Source of the DNA: Caldilineaceae bacterium
Lineage (GTDB): Bacteria; Chloroflexota; Anaerolineae; Caldilineales; Caldilineaceae
Direction: 5' to 3'
Assembly (NCBI GenBank): GCA_026645575.1
Contig: JAPKMW010000035.1
Location: 28,088 to 92,087, forward strand
DNA length: 64,000 bases
Position 1 is the first letter of the stretch, and the number at the start of each line of letters is the position of its first letter. Made by a program: the position numbers and the translations under genes. The notes beneath the pieces were generated by a model, which worked only from the letters and a program-made list of their open reading frames with translations, did no database searches and was not told the DNA's origin. Shown here piece by piece: positions 1 through 12,000 of the stretch.

Positions 1-3000
1 CCAAGCCACGGCGCCGCTGTAGACTCCGGGCAGCCCGGCGTTCGTGCGCAGTTGGAAGCTGCCCGCCATGTTGGCATAGAGCCGGGTGACAGCCTGACCA
101 TTGCTCTGGCCCAGCAACACCAGATCCAGGTCGCCGTCGCCGTCCATATCGCCCCAGTCGAGCGCGGCATTATTTAAGCCCGGCAACCCGATGTTACGGT
201 TGGTAAAGGTGGGGGTGCAACCGCCCGTGGCACCGCCAATGGTAAAGCGCCATTGCAACGGTAGGAGGGGATCGTTGCTGATGCTGCGTACACCGATGCC
301 GGCGCTCACCGCCACTTCATCGCCCCAAGCAAAGGGTTGCGTCGGCGTAAAGGTGAGACGGCGGGCGATGGCGTCATAGCCCCACTGGCCCGCACGTTGA
401 CCGCTCAGGCTGCTTTGCACCGCCACGGTCTGGCTGTTAACCGTGGTGGAGTTTAGATCATAGCCTACCGTCAAGGCCAGGGTAGCGGTGGGGGGTATGT
501 TTTGACTCATCGGCAGCGGCGCTTGCACCTGGCGATCCATAAAGCGCAACACTGTCGCCGCTCCTTGGGCGGCGTTGTTGGTTGGATCGCCCTCATTCGT
601 CGCCGTCGCCACCACCCGGCTGGTCACATCAAAGGTGGCCAGATCACTGTCCGCCACGAGCGTCCAGGTGATCGCCGCGCCGGGGAAGAGCAGCGTGCGT
701 TCCGCTGTCAAATACGCCGCCGTGACGCTCACCGGGTCACTGCTCTGAAGCGGTAGACGGGGGGTCAAGCTGACCGGCAGCGTCTGCGTAATCCGAACAT
801 TTTGCGCTACGAGCGGGCCACGATTGAGAACGGTGATCTGATAGGTGATCGGCTCACCGGCCACGATGCGGTCATTGCTCTGCCACTGACTCACCGCCAG
901 GTTAGCCAGCGCCGCGAGGGGCGAATCATAGGCGCCAATGTCGAGACCATTGCCCTGGGGGCGCAGCGCGCCGAGCAAGTCGTCCACCACGCCGACATCG
1001 TGGGCCAGGTTGAGTGCATAACTGGTCGCATTGAGCCGATAATCATCGTTCCACGGATCCAGGAAAGCCGGCGTGTTGACCAGGCTGTGGCTGCCACCAG
1101 CGACTGTGCCACTGATATTGACGCCATTGTCATCAAAGAGATTGTAGTTCTGGTAGCCGGTGGCGGTTCCTGTCACCACCAGACCGACAGCGTGGTTAGC
1201 TAGAATCGTGTTGGTGATGCCCAGGTTGCCGCGTTCGATCTGCACGGCCCGGTTGGGCGAACGCACGGGGTTGGCGACAGTGCTATACAGCAACGCTAGA
1301 TCAGTCGTGCCGGTGAGATAGATCTGCGCGCCCAGGCTGTTGGTCACGGCGTTGCGGGCAAAGAGGCTGTTGACGATTTGGCTTGACGCGCCAGTCGTCC
1401 CGGCCTGGTAGAATGCTGAGCCGGTTTGGGCAGCCCCGTTGCCCAGGAATTTACTGCGCTCGATCTGCACGCCATCGGTGGCATAGAGAGCGCCCCCCTG
1501 CTGCGCCTGGTTATTCAGCAATTGCACATTCTGCCCCACGAGCAAGCCCTGGGCGGCAACAGCGCCGCCATTACCAGTGGCGCGGTTGTTGGTAAAGATG
1601 CTGTCGCTGAGGGTCAGCGTTCCCGTCATGGCCAGCGCACCGCCACTTTGACTGCTTTGATTGCCCTGGAACTGGACACCACTCAAGTCGGCAGTAGCGC
1701 GTAGATTGGCTGCGCCCCCGTCCAGGGTTGCCCAGTTGTTGATAAAGCTGCCGGTTGTCAGGGTAAGCGTCCCGGTGACAGCGAGGGCGCCGCCCTGTTG
1801 AGCGCTCTGGTTGCCCTGGAACTGCACGTTGGTCATGGTGGCTGTGCCGATCTGCGCCGCGCCGCCGTTGCCCTGGGCCTGATTGTTGAGCAATTGCGTA
1901 CCGCTCATCACCAGGCGACCGCTGACCGCCAAGGCGCCGCCGTTACTGGTGCTGCTATTGTTTTCAAAGCGGTTGGCGGTTAACCAACCGTCGCCGGCAA
2001 GGTGGAGCGCGCCACCGGCGCCAGTGGCCTGGTTGCCCTGGAACTGATTCGCCGTTATGTAGACCGTCCCATTGCTATAGAGGGCGCCACCGGCGCCGCT
2101 GGCTTGGTTGTTCTGCCATTGGTTGGCGCTACTCTGAACCGGGCCGGCGCTAAAGAGTGCGCCACCCCGGTTGCCGGCGCGATTGTTGCGCAGGTTGACC
2201 CGTTGCAACGTTACCGCCGCCCCGGCGTAGAGCGCGCCGCCGTCGCCGGCCGTCATGCCGCCCTGAATGGTTAGATCGGTGAGGGTGAAGGGGACGCTGG
2301 CCGAGATGACGCGACCCAAACCCCAGGCATCAAGCGTAGTCGGCTGGGTGGCGGGGTTGGCAACACTCCAGTTGGTCGAAGCATAGCCACCGGCTAGAGT
2401 CAGCGGTTTGGTGAGGCGCACCAGTTGTTGCGTGCCGGCTTCGGTCGTCGCTTCGGCGCAGACCCCAGCTATTTTGATTGTGCTACCGGGCGCAGCGGCG
2501 GCCACGGCGTCGCGTATCGCCTTGGCACCCACGCTGCTGTAGACAGCGACACCATCACTGGTAGCGTAACAGCGATTTTGCACGGATGTATCGGCGCAGC
2601 GGCCAAAGGTGTCACAAGCGTTCAACGGTCGATTCGCCAGGGCGGTAGGGCAACTGGCGGTCAATTCGTATAAGGGCCGAGTGTCGGCCAGGGTGGCGTT
2701 GCTCAAGGCGAGATACCAGGGCGAGTCATAGCCGCCCCGTGTGCTGATAGCTTCATAGCCACAGCCGGTGACAAATTTCTCTTCCTTCAGACTAAAATCA
2801 ATCGCACGCGCCCGGTAAGGGGTCAGGCTTTCCACCTTGACCCGCGGCGCCAGGGTGTCGATCAGGCCGCGCCAAACTACCTGGCGACTGCTGACATTGC
2901 CCAACGCGTCGATGGCCCGTGTTTCGATGGCAAAGAGACCCTCGACACCGATGGGTGTCGTCGCCGACCAGGTGACGCGCGGCTGGCTGTTGCCGGTGGT

Positions 3001-6000
3001 AACGGTTTGCCAGCCTTGCAGATATAGCCCGCGCACCTCTTCCGCCGCCAGGGCGTGCCCATAGAGGCGCAGTTCATCGATCTGCCCCTGGAAGCCGCCG
3101 CTCTGCTCACCGATGCGCACCTGGCTGGTGGGGTAGGGAACATGCGCCACAAAGCTGCTGTCACTATGCACCAACTGACCGTTGCGGTAGATGCGGTAAA
3201 ACGCACCGTCAAAGGTGGCGACAATCAAGTTCCAGGCATTGGGGGTCAAGATCGCCGGGGTGACGCCGCTACGCCACTGGCTGCCGTTGCCAAAGCCATA
3301 GCGGATCTTGTTGCCGTCGCTGACCCAGAGGCTGGGGTAACGTTCGGCGGCGGTGACGGTAATCGGCGCGCCGATCACCAACTGTTCCCCGCTGACGCCA
3401 CCTTGTGGATAGAGCCAGATCGCCTGGCTGAATTGACCGCGGCGCAACGCCAAGGCCGGGTGCGGCGTAATCGCCACCCAGTCATTGACGCCGTCGAGGC
3501 GCAGCGCTTGACTGCCGACAATGCCGGTGACAGCTTTGTTGGTGGCTTGGTCACTGCTCAAGGTCGCGGTCTGTTGCCAGCCGGAGCGATCCGCCAACGG
3601 GCTGTTGTTGACCAGCCATTCTTCCTCAAAATCCAGATGGAGGAAGGGCTGGGCGGCGTGGAGCAGTTGGGCCGCTTCTGCCGCTGTCAGAGCGCGATCA
3701 TAGAGGCTAACCTCATCAAGCAGGCCGGGCAGTAGATCGGTAGCGGCGTTGCCGTTCCACCCGTGGCCGATGGTCAACCCGTCGCCCGCTTGTGGACGCC
3801 AGGCGGTGGTAAAGGTCGCCACTTGGGCGCCATCGACATAAAGAACGCCCTGCCCGTTGTCGGTCAAGGTGAGCAGGACAAAATGCCAACGGTCGGCGGC
3901 ATAGCTGCCCGTGGCGGTGACGGCGCCATTACTGCTGTCCGCATAGTGGAAGCTATTGTTGCCGGTCTGGTAGCGTAACAAGCCATAGCGGCTGCCGTCG
4001 CTGCTGCTGAGGGCCAGCAACGTAGCGTCACGAGCGCCAACGCCGGCGGCGGGTCGCACCCAGGCGCTCAGGCTCAAGGCGCCGCTGGCGAAGGCGCCAC
4101 CGATGTTGGCGACGCGCAAGCCATCATCGACGCCGTCAAAGCGCAGGGCGTTGAGGGAGAAACCATCGGCCGCCACCGTGGGGCAAGCCGAGGTGCTACA
4201 GGTGATCGACCAGCCGTTGGTCGACAGATCGGTGGTCTGCGTAAGCGGCGCCCCGTTGACGGCGTACAGTCCATTCAACCCGCCATAGAGAACCAGCCCC
4301 GCTGGTGGCGTCTCATTGACGCTGGTCGAACCGGGCGCGCTAGGAAGATAGGCGATTTGTAGTTGGCTGACGCCCGCAGCGGCGGCGCTCAACGTGACCG
4401 TAGAACCAAAAGAGGCCGCCAAGGTGTCGCTGCTGACGCCGCTAAAGGTGAGCGGCGCGCTGATGGTGTTGGTGGTTGGGCTGGTGAAGCTCACCTGGGG
4501 CGGCTGGTTATCGATGCGCAGCGTGCGCTGTAAGGTACGCCGATTGCCGACGCGGTCAGCGGTGCTCATGGTGACAGTGTAGATGCCGGTTAAGCGGCTG
4601 CTGACGGGATAGTCCACCCGCCAGGCGCCATCCGCCGCGACATCGGCTGTCGCTGATCCCAGACCAAGGGGGGCGCCGGTGGCGTCGGTTAAGGTAACTT
4701 GGAGTTGATCGACGCCGCTGCCCGGTTGACCGGAGCGCAGATTGGGATCGACGACCGTGCCGGCCAGGGGCACCAACCATTGCTGATAGGTGGTGATACT
4801 CTGGGTGGCGGCGATCAAGGCGCCGTTGGCAAGGTTGAGGGTAATGTTGGGCGACGTGGCGTCAACAAAAGTTTCAACCAGCGGCGACAGCGCGCTATAG
4901 CCCACCAAGTCGGTGACGCGGCTCTGCAAAGTGTAGCGCCCTTCGCCCGTTGGCGTAAAGGTGGGGCAATAGGCGGTAGCGCCCTCGGCATCTTGACAGC
5001 GGGGCGCCGGGGCGGCCACGCCGTTGACCAGCAATTCGACGCGATAGAGACCGGAGGTTGCATCGTCGGCATAAAGATCCAGAATGGTGCGCTGATTGGG
5101 GCGATAGGCCGTGGTGGAGCGAATGGTTGTCGTGGGCGCGTCACTATCGATGGTCAGGGCGAAACGGCTACGCTCCTCGACCCAACCGGATTGAAGATGG
5201 TAGAGATCGGCGATCTCCAGCGGACTGAGCGCCTTGCGATAGATCGCCACCTCATCCAGATGGCCGCGGAAAAAGTTGGTGGGCGTACCGGCAGGCATTT
5301 CGGCGCCGATGGTCAGCGGGCGCGCCTCATTGGTTGGCTGTGGCTGCCAGCCATACGCTTGCGCCACCGGCTGCCCGTTGACAAAGAGCCGCGCCAGATA
5401 ACCGTCATAGGTGGCGGCGACGTGGCTCCAACTGTTGGTGGGCAGCTTTTGTAGGGCCGTCAGTTCATAGCCGGTGGGTGCAGTAGCCGGGCCGCCGCGC
5501 CAGAACTGTAACTTGCCATCGGCCAGGCCAAACCAGTAGCCGGCGAGACCGGCAGCGGTGGCGTTGTTATCAGTCTTGCCCACAATGGTTCCCCAGCCCG
5601 AATCCAACTGCGGCTTGACCCAGGCGCTTATGGCAAAGGGTTCAGCGCCGCTAAAGGCCAGTTGGTTGGCGGTGGCAGCCTGGATGTAGGTAGTGCCGGT
5701 GAAATAGGCGGCTTGGCTGACCTGCCCTTTCTCGCCGGCGCGCGGACAGGCGGTGCAAGTGGGGCTATAAACGCCGGCACGATCCGTAAAGCTGGTGGCG
5801 CCGTTATCTTCATCCAGGGTAACCCAGAGCGCCGGCGCCGAGGTACGGTAGAGTTCCTGTACTCTGTCGGTGCTCAAGGCAGTGCGATAGAGAATGAGTT
5901 CATCGAGGTCGCCGCTAAAACCCTGGCCCACCACCAAGGGGCGATCGGCAGCACGCTGGATACCGCCAGGCAAGCTGGTATCGGCGGCCACTTCGACGCC

Positions 6001-9000
6001 ATTGACAAAGAGCTTTATCTGCTGGAAGCCGGGAACCGTGCTAATGGCGGCGGCCAGATGGGTCCACTGGTTGGGATTAGGAATGGCATTGTTCGGGATC
6101 GCGAGGGTACGCGTCACAACCTGACTTTGGCTGTCACGGAGCGAGAGCGTTAACCCGCTGGTGGTCAAGCGCAAGTGGCCGCCCCCTTGTGCCAGGTTGT
6201 TCCGTTCCAAGAGTGCGCCGCTGCCCTTGACCCAGGCGGCAATGGTCATCTGATCTTGGGCGGCTGTCCCCACCACAAAGGGCAAGGTGAGCGCCTGCCC
6301 GCCGCTAAAGCGCACCGCGTTGCCCGCACGCCCCGGTACAGACGCGATGGGACAAAGGCTCCCGCTACAGCGGATCAGGCTGCCCGGCAGGGTGGCGTTG
6401 GCAAAATCAATGCTGCCCGGCGGCTCTTCCAGGCGCAACCGTAGCAGTTGATCCCATTCGCCGCTGGCCAGCCGCTGGATCTGGCTCCCATTCAAGACCA
6501 GCGGGAAGAGTTGCAACTCATCCAGGTCAATGGCGCTGAGACCAAGGGTCACATCGGCGGTGGTATTGGGGGGCAGTTGACCGCTGAACTGTTGTGTTCG
6601 ACCAACTTCGCCGCCATTGCTATAGAGGATCAAGGTCTGACCATCGTAGGTGACGCTGACGTGGTTCCAGCGACCGGGGGCAAGCACACCGGGTGCGGTC
6701 TCGTAGCCAGTGGATAGCCCCGCAAAGGTGGCGCGTAAGCGCCCGGTGGCGGGATCGTAGGCCAGGTTAGGCAGACGGTGATTGCCGCCGGGATTGTTGC
6801 TGTTATCTTGAAAGAAGCTCTGCCAACCACTGACCGTTGCCGTCGGCTTGAGCCAAAGGGCAAAGGTATAGCGGCCACTGCTGAGGTTCGGTAGGGCAAC
6901 CGTGATCCCCAAAAGCGTGTCGGTGCGCAGACCAACGCCCCAAGGCGATGGCATGGGGGTGGGGCAGAAGAGGAAGAGCGTACAACTGCCTATGCTTTGA
7001 CCGGTGACGCGATTGAGATATTGGGGGATGGGATTCCACCAGGAGGTTGTCTCGTCAAAGGGTAGATCGACGACGGGTGTGGGCAGCCCACCTTGTAAAC
7101 CCTGGCCGGCGACAGCAACCGCTTCATTCGCCGTCAGGGCGCGATTAAAGAGCTTGACTTCATCCAGGTAGCCCCTGGTCAGGTTGTAGGCTTTATCCGA
7201 AACGTAACGCCGTTGGCCGCCCACGGTGAGGAGCCAGCCGGTGCGGGGCAACACGGCGTTAACGCTCGCTTGGGGAGTGCCATTGATATAGAGGGTGGCG
7301 CGACCGTTGGCCTCAATGCTCACCAGTAGATGCAGCCATTGTTCCGCCGCAAAGAGACCGGAATAGCTGTAGTTCGCCCCGCTATAGAGCGTGAAGTTTT
7401 GATGCGACGCGTGATAACTGACACTCACCGATTCACCCCAGTTGGCCGGGTTGTGGGCGGCCAACTGAAAGCTGCCGGTTGTGTTGGGTCGGAGATAGAA
7501 CCAGCCGCCGATGCTAAAGCCACTGCTGGTGGCTTTGACCAAGGCGCCGCTGAGATCCAGCGCGTCGTCAACGCCATCCAGGCTGACGCCACGACCGACT
7601 TTGCCGCCATCAATCACTGTGGGGCATTGGGTGCCTTGACACTGGGCCGGCGTCGCCGGGGTGACGGCGCCGGCGTCGATCCAGGGATCGGCATAGTCAA
7701 ACGAAAGATGGGTCATGGGCAACTGGGCGCCCTGGTCGGCGTAGGCGGCCAGGGGGTTGGCGACATAGCCCTGCGCCGCCTGACTCACGCGGTAGACACC
7801 GGAAGCGAGGCCCGCGCTGACGGTGATCGGCTGACTGCGGGCGATTTGGGCGTTGGGCGGCAGGAAAAAGGCGTCCGGGTTAGCGGGAGTGGTCAAGCCG
7901 CTATCGGCCTGGGTGGTCAACTGGCCGTAGATCACCCGATTGGTCAAGGCGTTGCTGACGTTGGCGTCATAGAAGAGCCGCTGGCCGGGGCGGGCATAGC
8001 CGGCAGTCGCCAGATCAGCGGGCAAGGCCGGGTTGCGCAAGACGGCGCTGTAGTTCATGACTACACCGGACGAGGCCACCTGCGGGTGCCAACCCATGCG
8101 CCGCTCCTGGCTGTCGAGAAAGCCATCGCCGTCGGCGTCGGCAACGGTGGGATCGGAACGCACCCAGGTGCGCAGCGGCGTGGCGCCGGCATAGCCATAG
8201 ACCAGCTCCCAGCCGGTCACCTCCTGCTGATCGGTCAAGCCATCATAGTCGGTATCGGCGCGGTTCACGTCGGTGCCCAGTCGTAGCTCCTGGGCATCGG
8301 TTAAGCCGTCGGCGTCGATGTCCTGCGCCGTGGGCGATGTGCCTTGCTCGTGTTCAAAGAGATCGCTCAGGCCGTCACCATCGGTGTCCCAGCGCAGGTC
8401 GTCGGGGTCGGAGCCGCCGGCGGCGCGATTGCGTAGACCGTCGCCGTCAGCATCGCGCAGGGTGGGGAAACGGAAGCGTTCCCGGTCGGCGACAGGACGG
8501 TTCGCCCAGAAATCGTTGGCCCACTCGATGGCATAGAAGCCATTGCCCTGGTCAACCCGGCGGTAGAAGCCATCCAGGGTTGCCGGCAACACGTCAAAAA
8601 TGGTATAGTCAGAGAGATTCATGTGATTCGAGCCACGCAACTCTTCGTCATCACAATCCAGGCCAAACCAACCACATTCTTCATAAAGCACCAGCACCCC
8701 TTCATTCAAATAGAGGGGATAAGGCACGTTGATACCGGGTTGGCTAAAGGTGAGGTCGCGGGTCGGGGAGAGCGCCGGCGCATGAAGACGCCCTGTATTG
8801 GCCTGGTAGCGCCACTGGGAACGCATGGCGCCGGCGCGCAGCCCCCGGTGCAGATCCCGTTCATTGTCATCCAGGCTGTAGGCAAAGACCGAATCCCACA
8901 TACCATCATCAAAACCGCCATCGGGGCGAATGGCATTGTGGAGGGTCAGGCCAAAGCGCAGTGCATTCCCCGCGACCATGCCCTGCGCCGGGTTGGTCAA

Positions 9001-12000
9001 TCCCACGTTGACATTGTCGATCTTGAGGCGATCCTGATCAGCCAGGTCAACATAGGCATCAGTGCTGACAAAAAGGCCGGCCAACCACTGGGTAACGCCG
9101 CCGCAAAGCAGCCCGCTCGCGCCGATGGCGTCACAGATGAGCGTGGCAAAGGCGTCAAAGAGCAGCAACCCCACGGCAACGATCGCGCTGACCAATGGCC
9201 CCCCCATCAGCCCGACCAGGTAAAGAGCAACGCTCACCAGGGTGGTGGCAAGAGCCTGCCCCAACAGCGCCGGGTTATTCCAGTTGCCGGTCGTTATTGC
9301 CACCGCCAGATAGGCGCCCCAAGCTACGGTCAGGGCAAATATCTGGCCAGAGCTAAAGGCTTTAACACTACTTGTAAAAACTTTGAGATCGGCGATGGCT
9401 GCACGCATTTTGGTCAGATTCCAAATGCCCTTGTTCAGATAATTGGCCCGCTGGTAGAACATGCCCAACCGTACGGCAAAAGTTGTCCCCAGCGCCGCCG
9501 TGATACCGCTGGCAATGCTGCGCGAGATACGCTGGTCGCTGCCGGTATAGTGAACGGCGATGGTGGCGCCAATGACGACGGCGGCGCCAAAGCCGGCCGC
9601 ACCGTAGCCTTTGATCCCAGGCAGTACTATTTTGGGGAACTTATTTAACTGCCATAATGCCTTAAGTTCCTTCTTGTACGTTTTATAGTAGTGATCAATG
9701 GTTAAGGCAATTGACATGATAAACGAAGTAGAATGGGGGTGGGTAGGCGCGCCAAACCCCGGCAGCGCATTGGGCAGGTTATTGATAGCCGCCAGGCCGC
9801 CAAAGCCCTGTTGCAACCCCAGGTAGAAGCCCAAGGCGACCTGTTTTCGCTCCTGCGCCTGCTGTTGGCTGGCAGCCGTAGTATCCGGTGGGACAAAGTA
9901 AGCCTCGCCGGCCAGCGCCGGTGTCAGCACGTTGTTCAAATAGTCGCTGATCGCATAGTTGCCCCAAGCGCCGTTCTGATAGCGATAGGGCGCCCAGTTG
10001 ACCGTGGCCAAGGTTTTGGTTGGTGTGCTGCTGGTGAAGGTGAGCGTGGCCTGGCTGCCGGCAATGGTCGCCTCGGCCAGATTGCTGCTGCGTGAGCGCT
10101 TTTCCTGGGCAAAGAGCAAGGTCGGGCTGAGGGTGGTGGGAAAGGCGTTGAGGATGGTGCGCACCTCGCTCATCAACACATGGGCATATTCGTCGGCATG
10201 GTTGTATTGGAAGCGGCTAACCGCTGTGGCGCCCACGGGGACCTGCCAGCGGTCGGCATCGCTGGCGGTGGAGGCGCTATCCCAGCGGCGCGCGATCTCA
10301 GCCACGGTTAGGTCGCGTTGCCCATCATTGTTGCTGTCACCGCCCACGGCAAAGGTGTTGGCCAGACCATCCCCCAAGCGCCAGAGGTTGCCATCAACGC
10401 TACGGTTGCGGTCGCCCTGCACCACGGCCACCTCCAGCCCCAGTTGCTCCTCCACCGCCAGGCCGGTCAGGTACCAGTTGTCATCATAGGCATGGATCAC
10501 CGTGGCCTGGTCGCGGCGGTTGGCGGGGTTATTGCAAAACGCTTCGCCTTCCTGGGCCGGGTCAACACAAACATCGGTGAGCATCTGCACCACCCAGAGC
10601 AGCCGCAGCTCTTGCGCGGCGCCCCAACTGCCGGTGCTGGGCCAGTAGAGCAAATGGCTGCTAAAGGCGACCCGCCCGCCGCCACTCTGGTCGGGCTGCA
10701 TATAGACCGGCGCCAACACTTCCAGCGTATTTTCGTCGTAAATGCGCACGCTCATGTTATAGGCTTTGAGCGTGTCGGTCTGGATGGCGCGCACCCAGTC
10801 GGTGATGGGGGTGGAGGCAGTGATGATTGGTGCGTTGGCTTTGACCGGCAGATTGCCATAGCTACCCGCCTGTTTGGGAATGCGGATCGAGAGCATGGGG
10901 GCCAGCCGTACATCGCCGTTGTCGGCCTGGGGATCGTCGGTGCGCAGATCGGGGTTGGCGGTATTCTTGAAGGTGGTGTTGAGCCGGCGCTGAATCTGTC
11001 CGCGTGTGTCGCCGCTGGGCCAGTCGAGAACATTCAGGGCGTAGGTCAGGTGGGCCGGATCGGTGGGACGCAGTTGCACATCGATGTAAGCCGGTTTGTT
11101 AGCCGCCAGCCCGTTGACCGCTAGTTTGAAAGGGTTGTCGCCATGAAAGGCTTGCGCGGCACTGCCCAGGGCGTGATCGGGCGAGAGATCAACGCCATCA
11201 GGAACCAGGTCGTTATCATTGTCCTCGTCAAAGAGATTGGGCAAGCTGTCGCCATCGGTGTTGCCACAGGCCGGACGAACCGTGTCGGTAATCAGGGTGC
11301 TGCGTTCGGGGCAATCCATGCCGTCGGTGAGGCCATCGCCATTGGTGTCCGGGTTGCGCGGATCGCTGTACTGTCCGCCCATGCCGGCGCCAGTCACTTC
11401 GACAAAATCACTCAACAGGTCTTTGTCACTGTCCGCTTCGGTGGGGTCGGTGCCGAGGGCTAATACTTCCTGGCCGTCGGTGAGACCATCGTCATCGCTG
11501 TCACTGTCGGTCGGGCTGCTGCCATAGTCGGCTTCGGCGCTGTCACTCAGGCCGTCGCCGTCGCTGTCGAGGCTGGGGGCGGCGGCGCTCTGCTGGGCCG
11601 GGGCATTGTCGACGACCGGCTGGGGAAGCGGTTGTGGCCTGCTGACCGCACTTTCTACTTGTGTAGTCTGGTCCGCCGACGCTTCTTTGTCGAGCGCACT
11701 GGTAAATTCAACCTCAGCCACGCTTGCCTGTTGGTCGGGGAGCGGTTGGCTACGTTCGGCCATGCGGTCAGCAAAGGCTTGCACCCGCTGCGTTTGCAGC
11801 AGCGGCGTCACCACCATCGTTAGAATCACGGTCGCCACCACGCTGCCATGCACCCACGGCGCCTGGCGATAGCGCACAAGCAAAAGCGCCAACAGACTAA
11901 AGCCGAGCAACAAGGCGCTCATCACCCCTAGATCGCGCCAGCCTTGGGCATGGGTCGGCAGGCCAACCCAAGTTGCGCTGCGGATCAGCCAGTGCGTCGG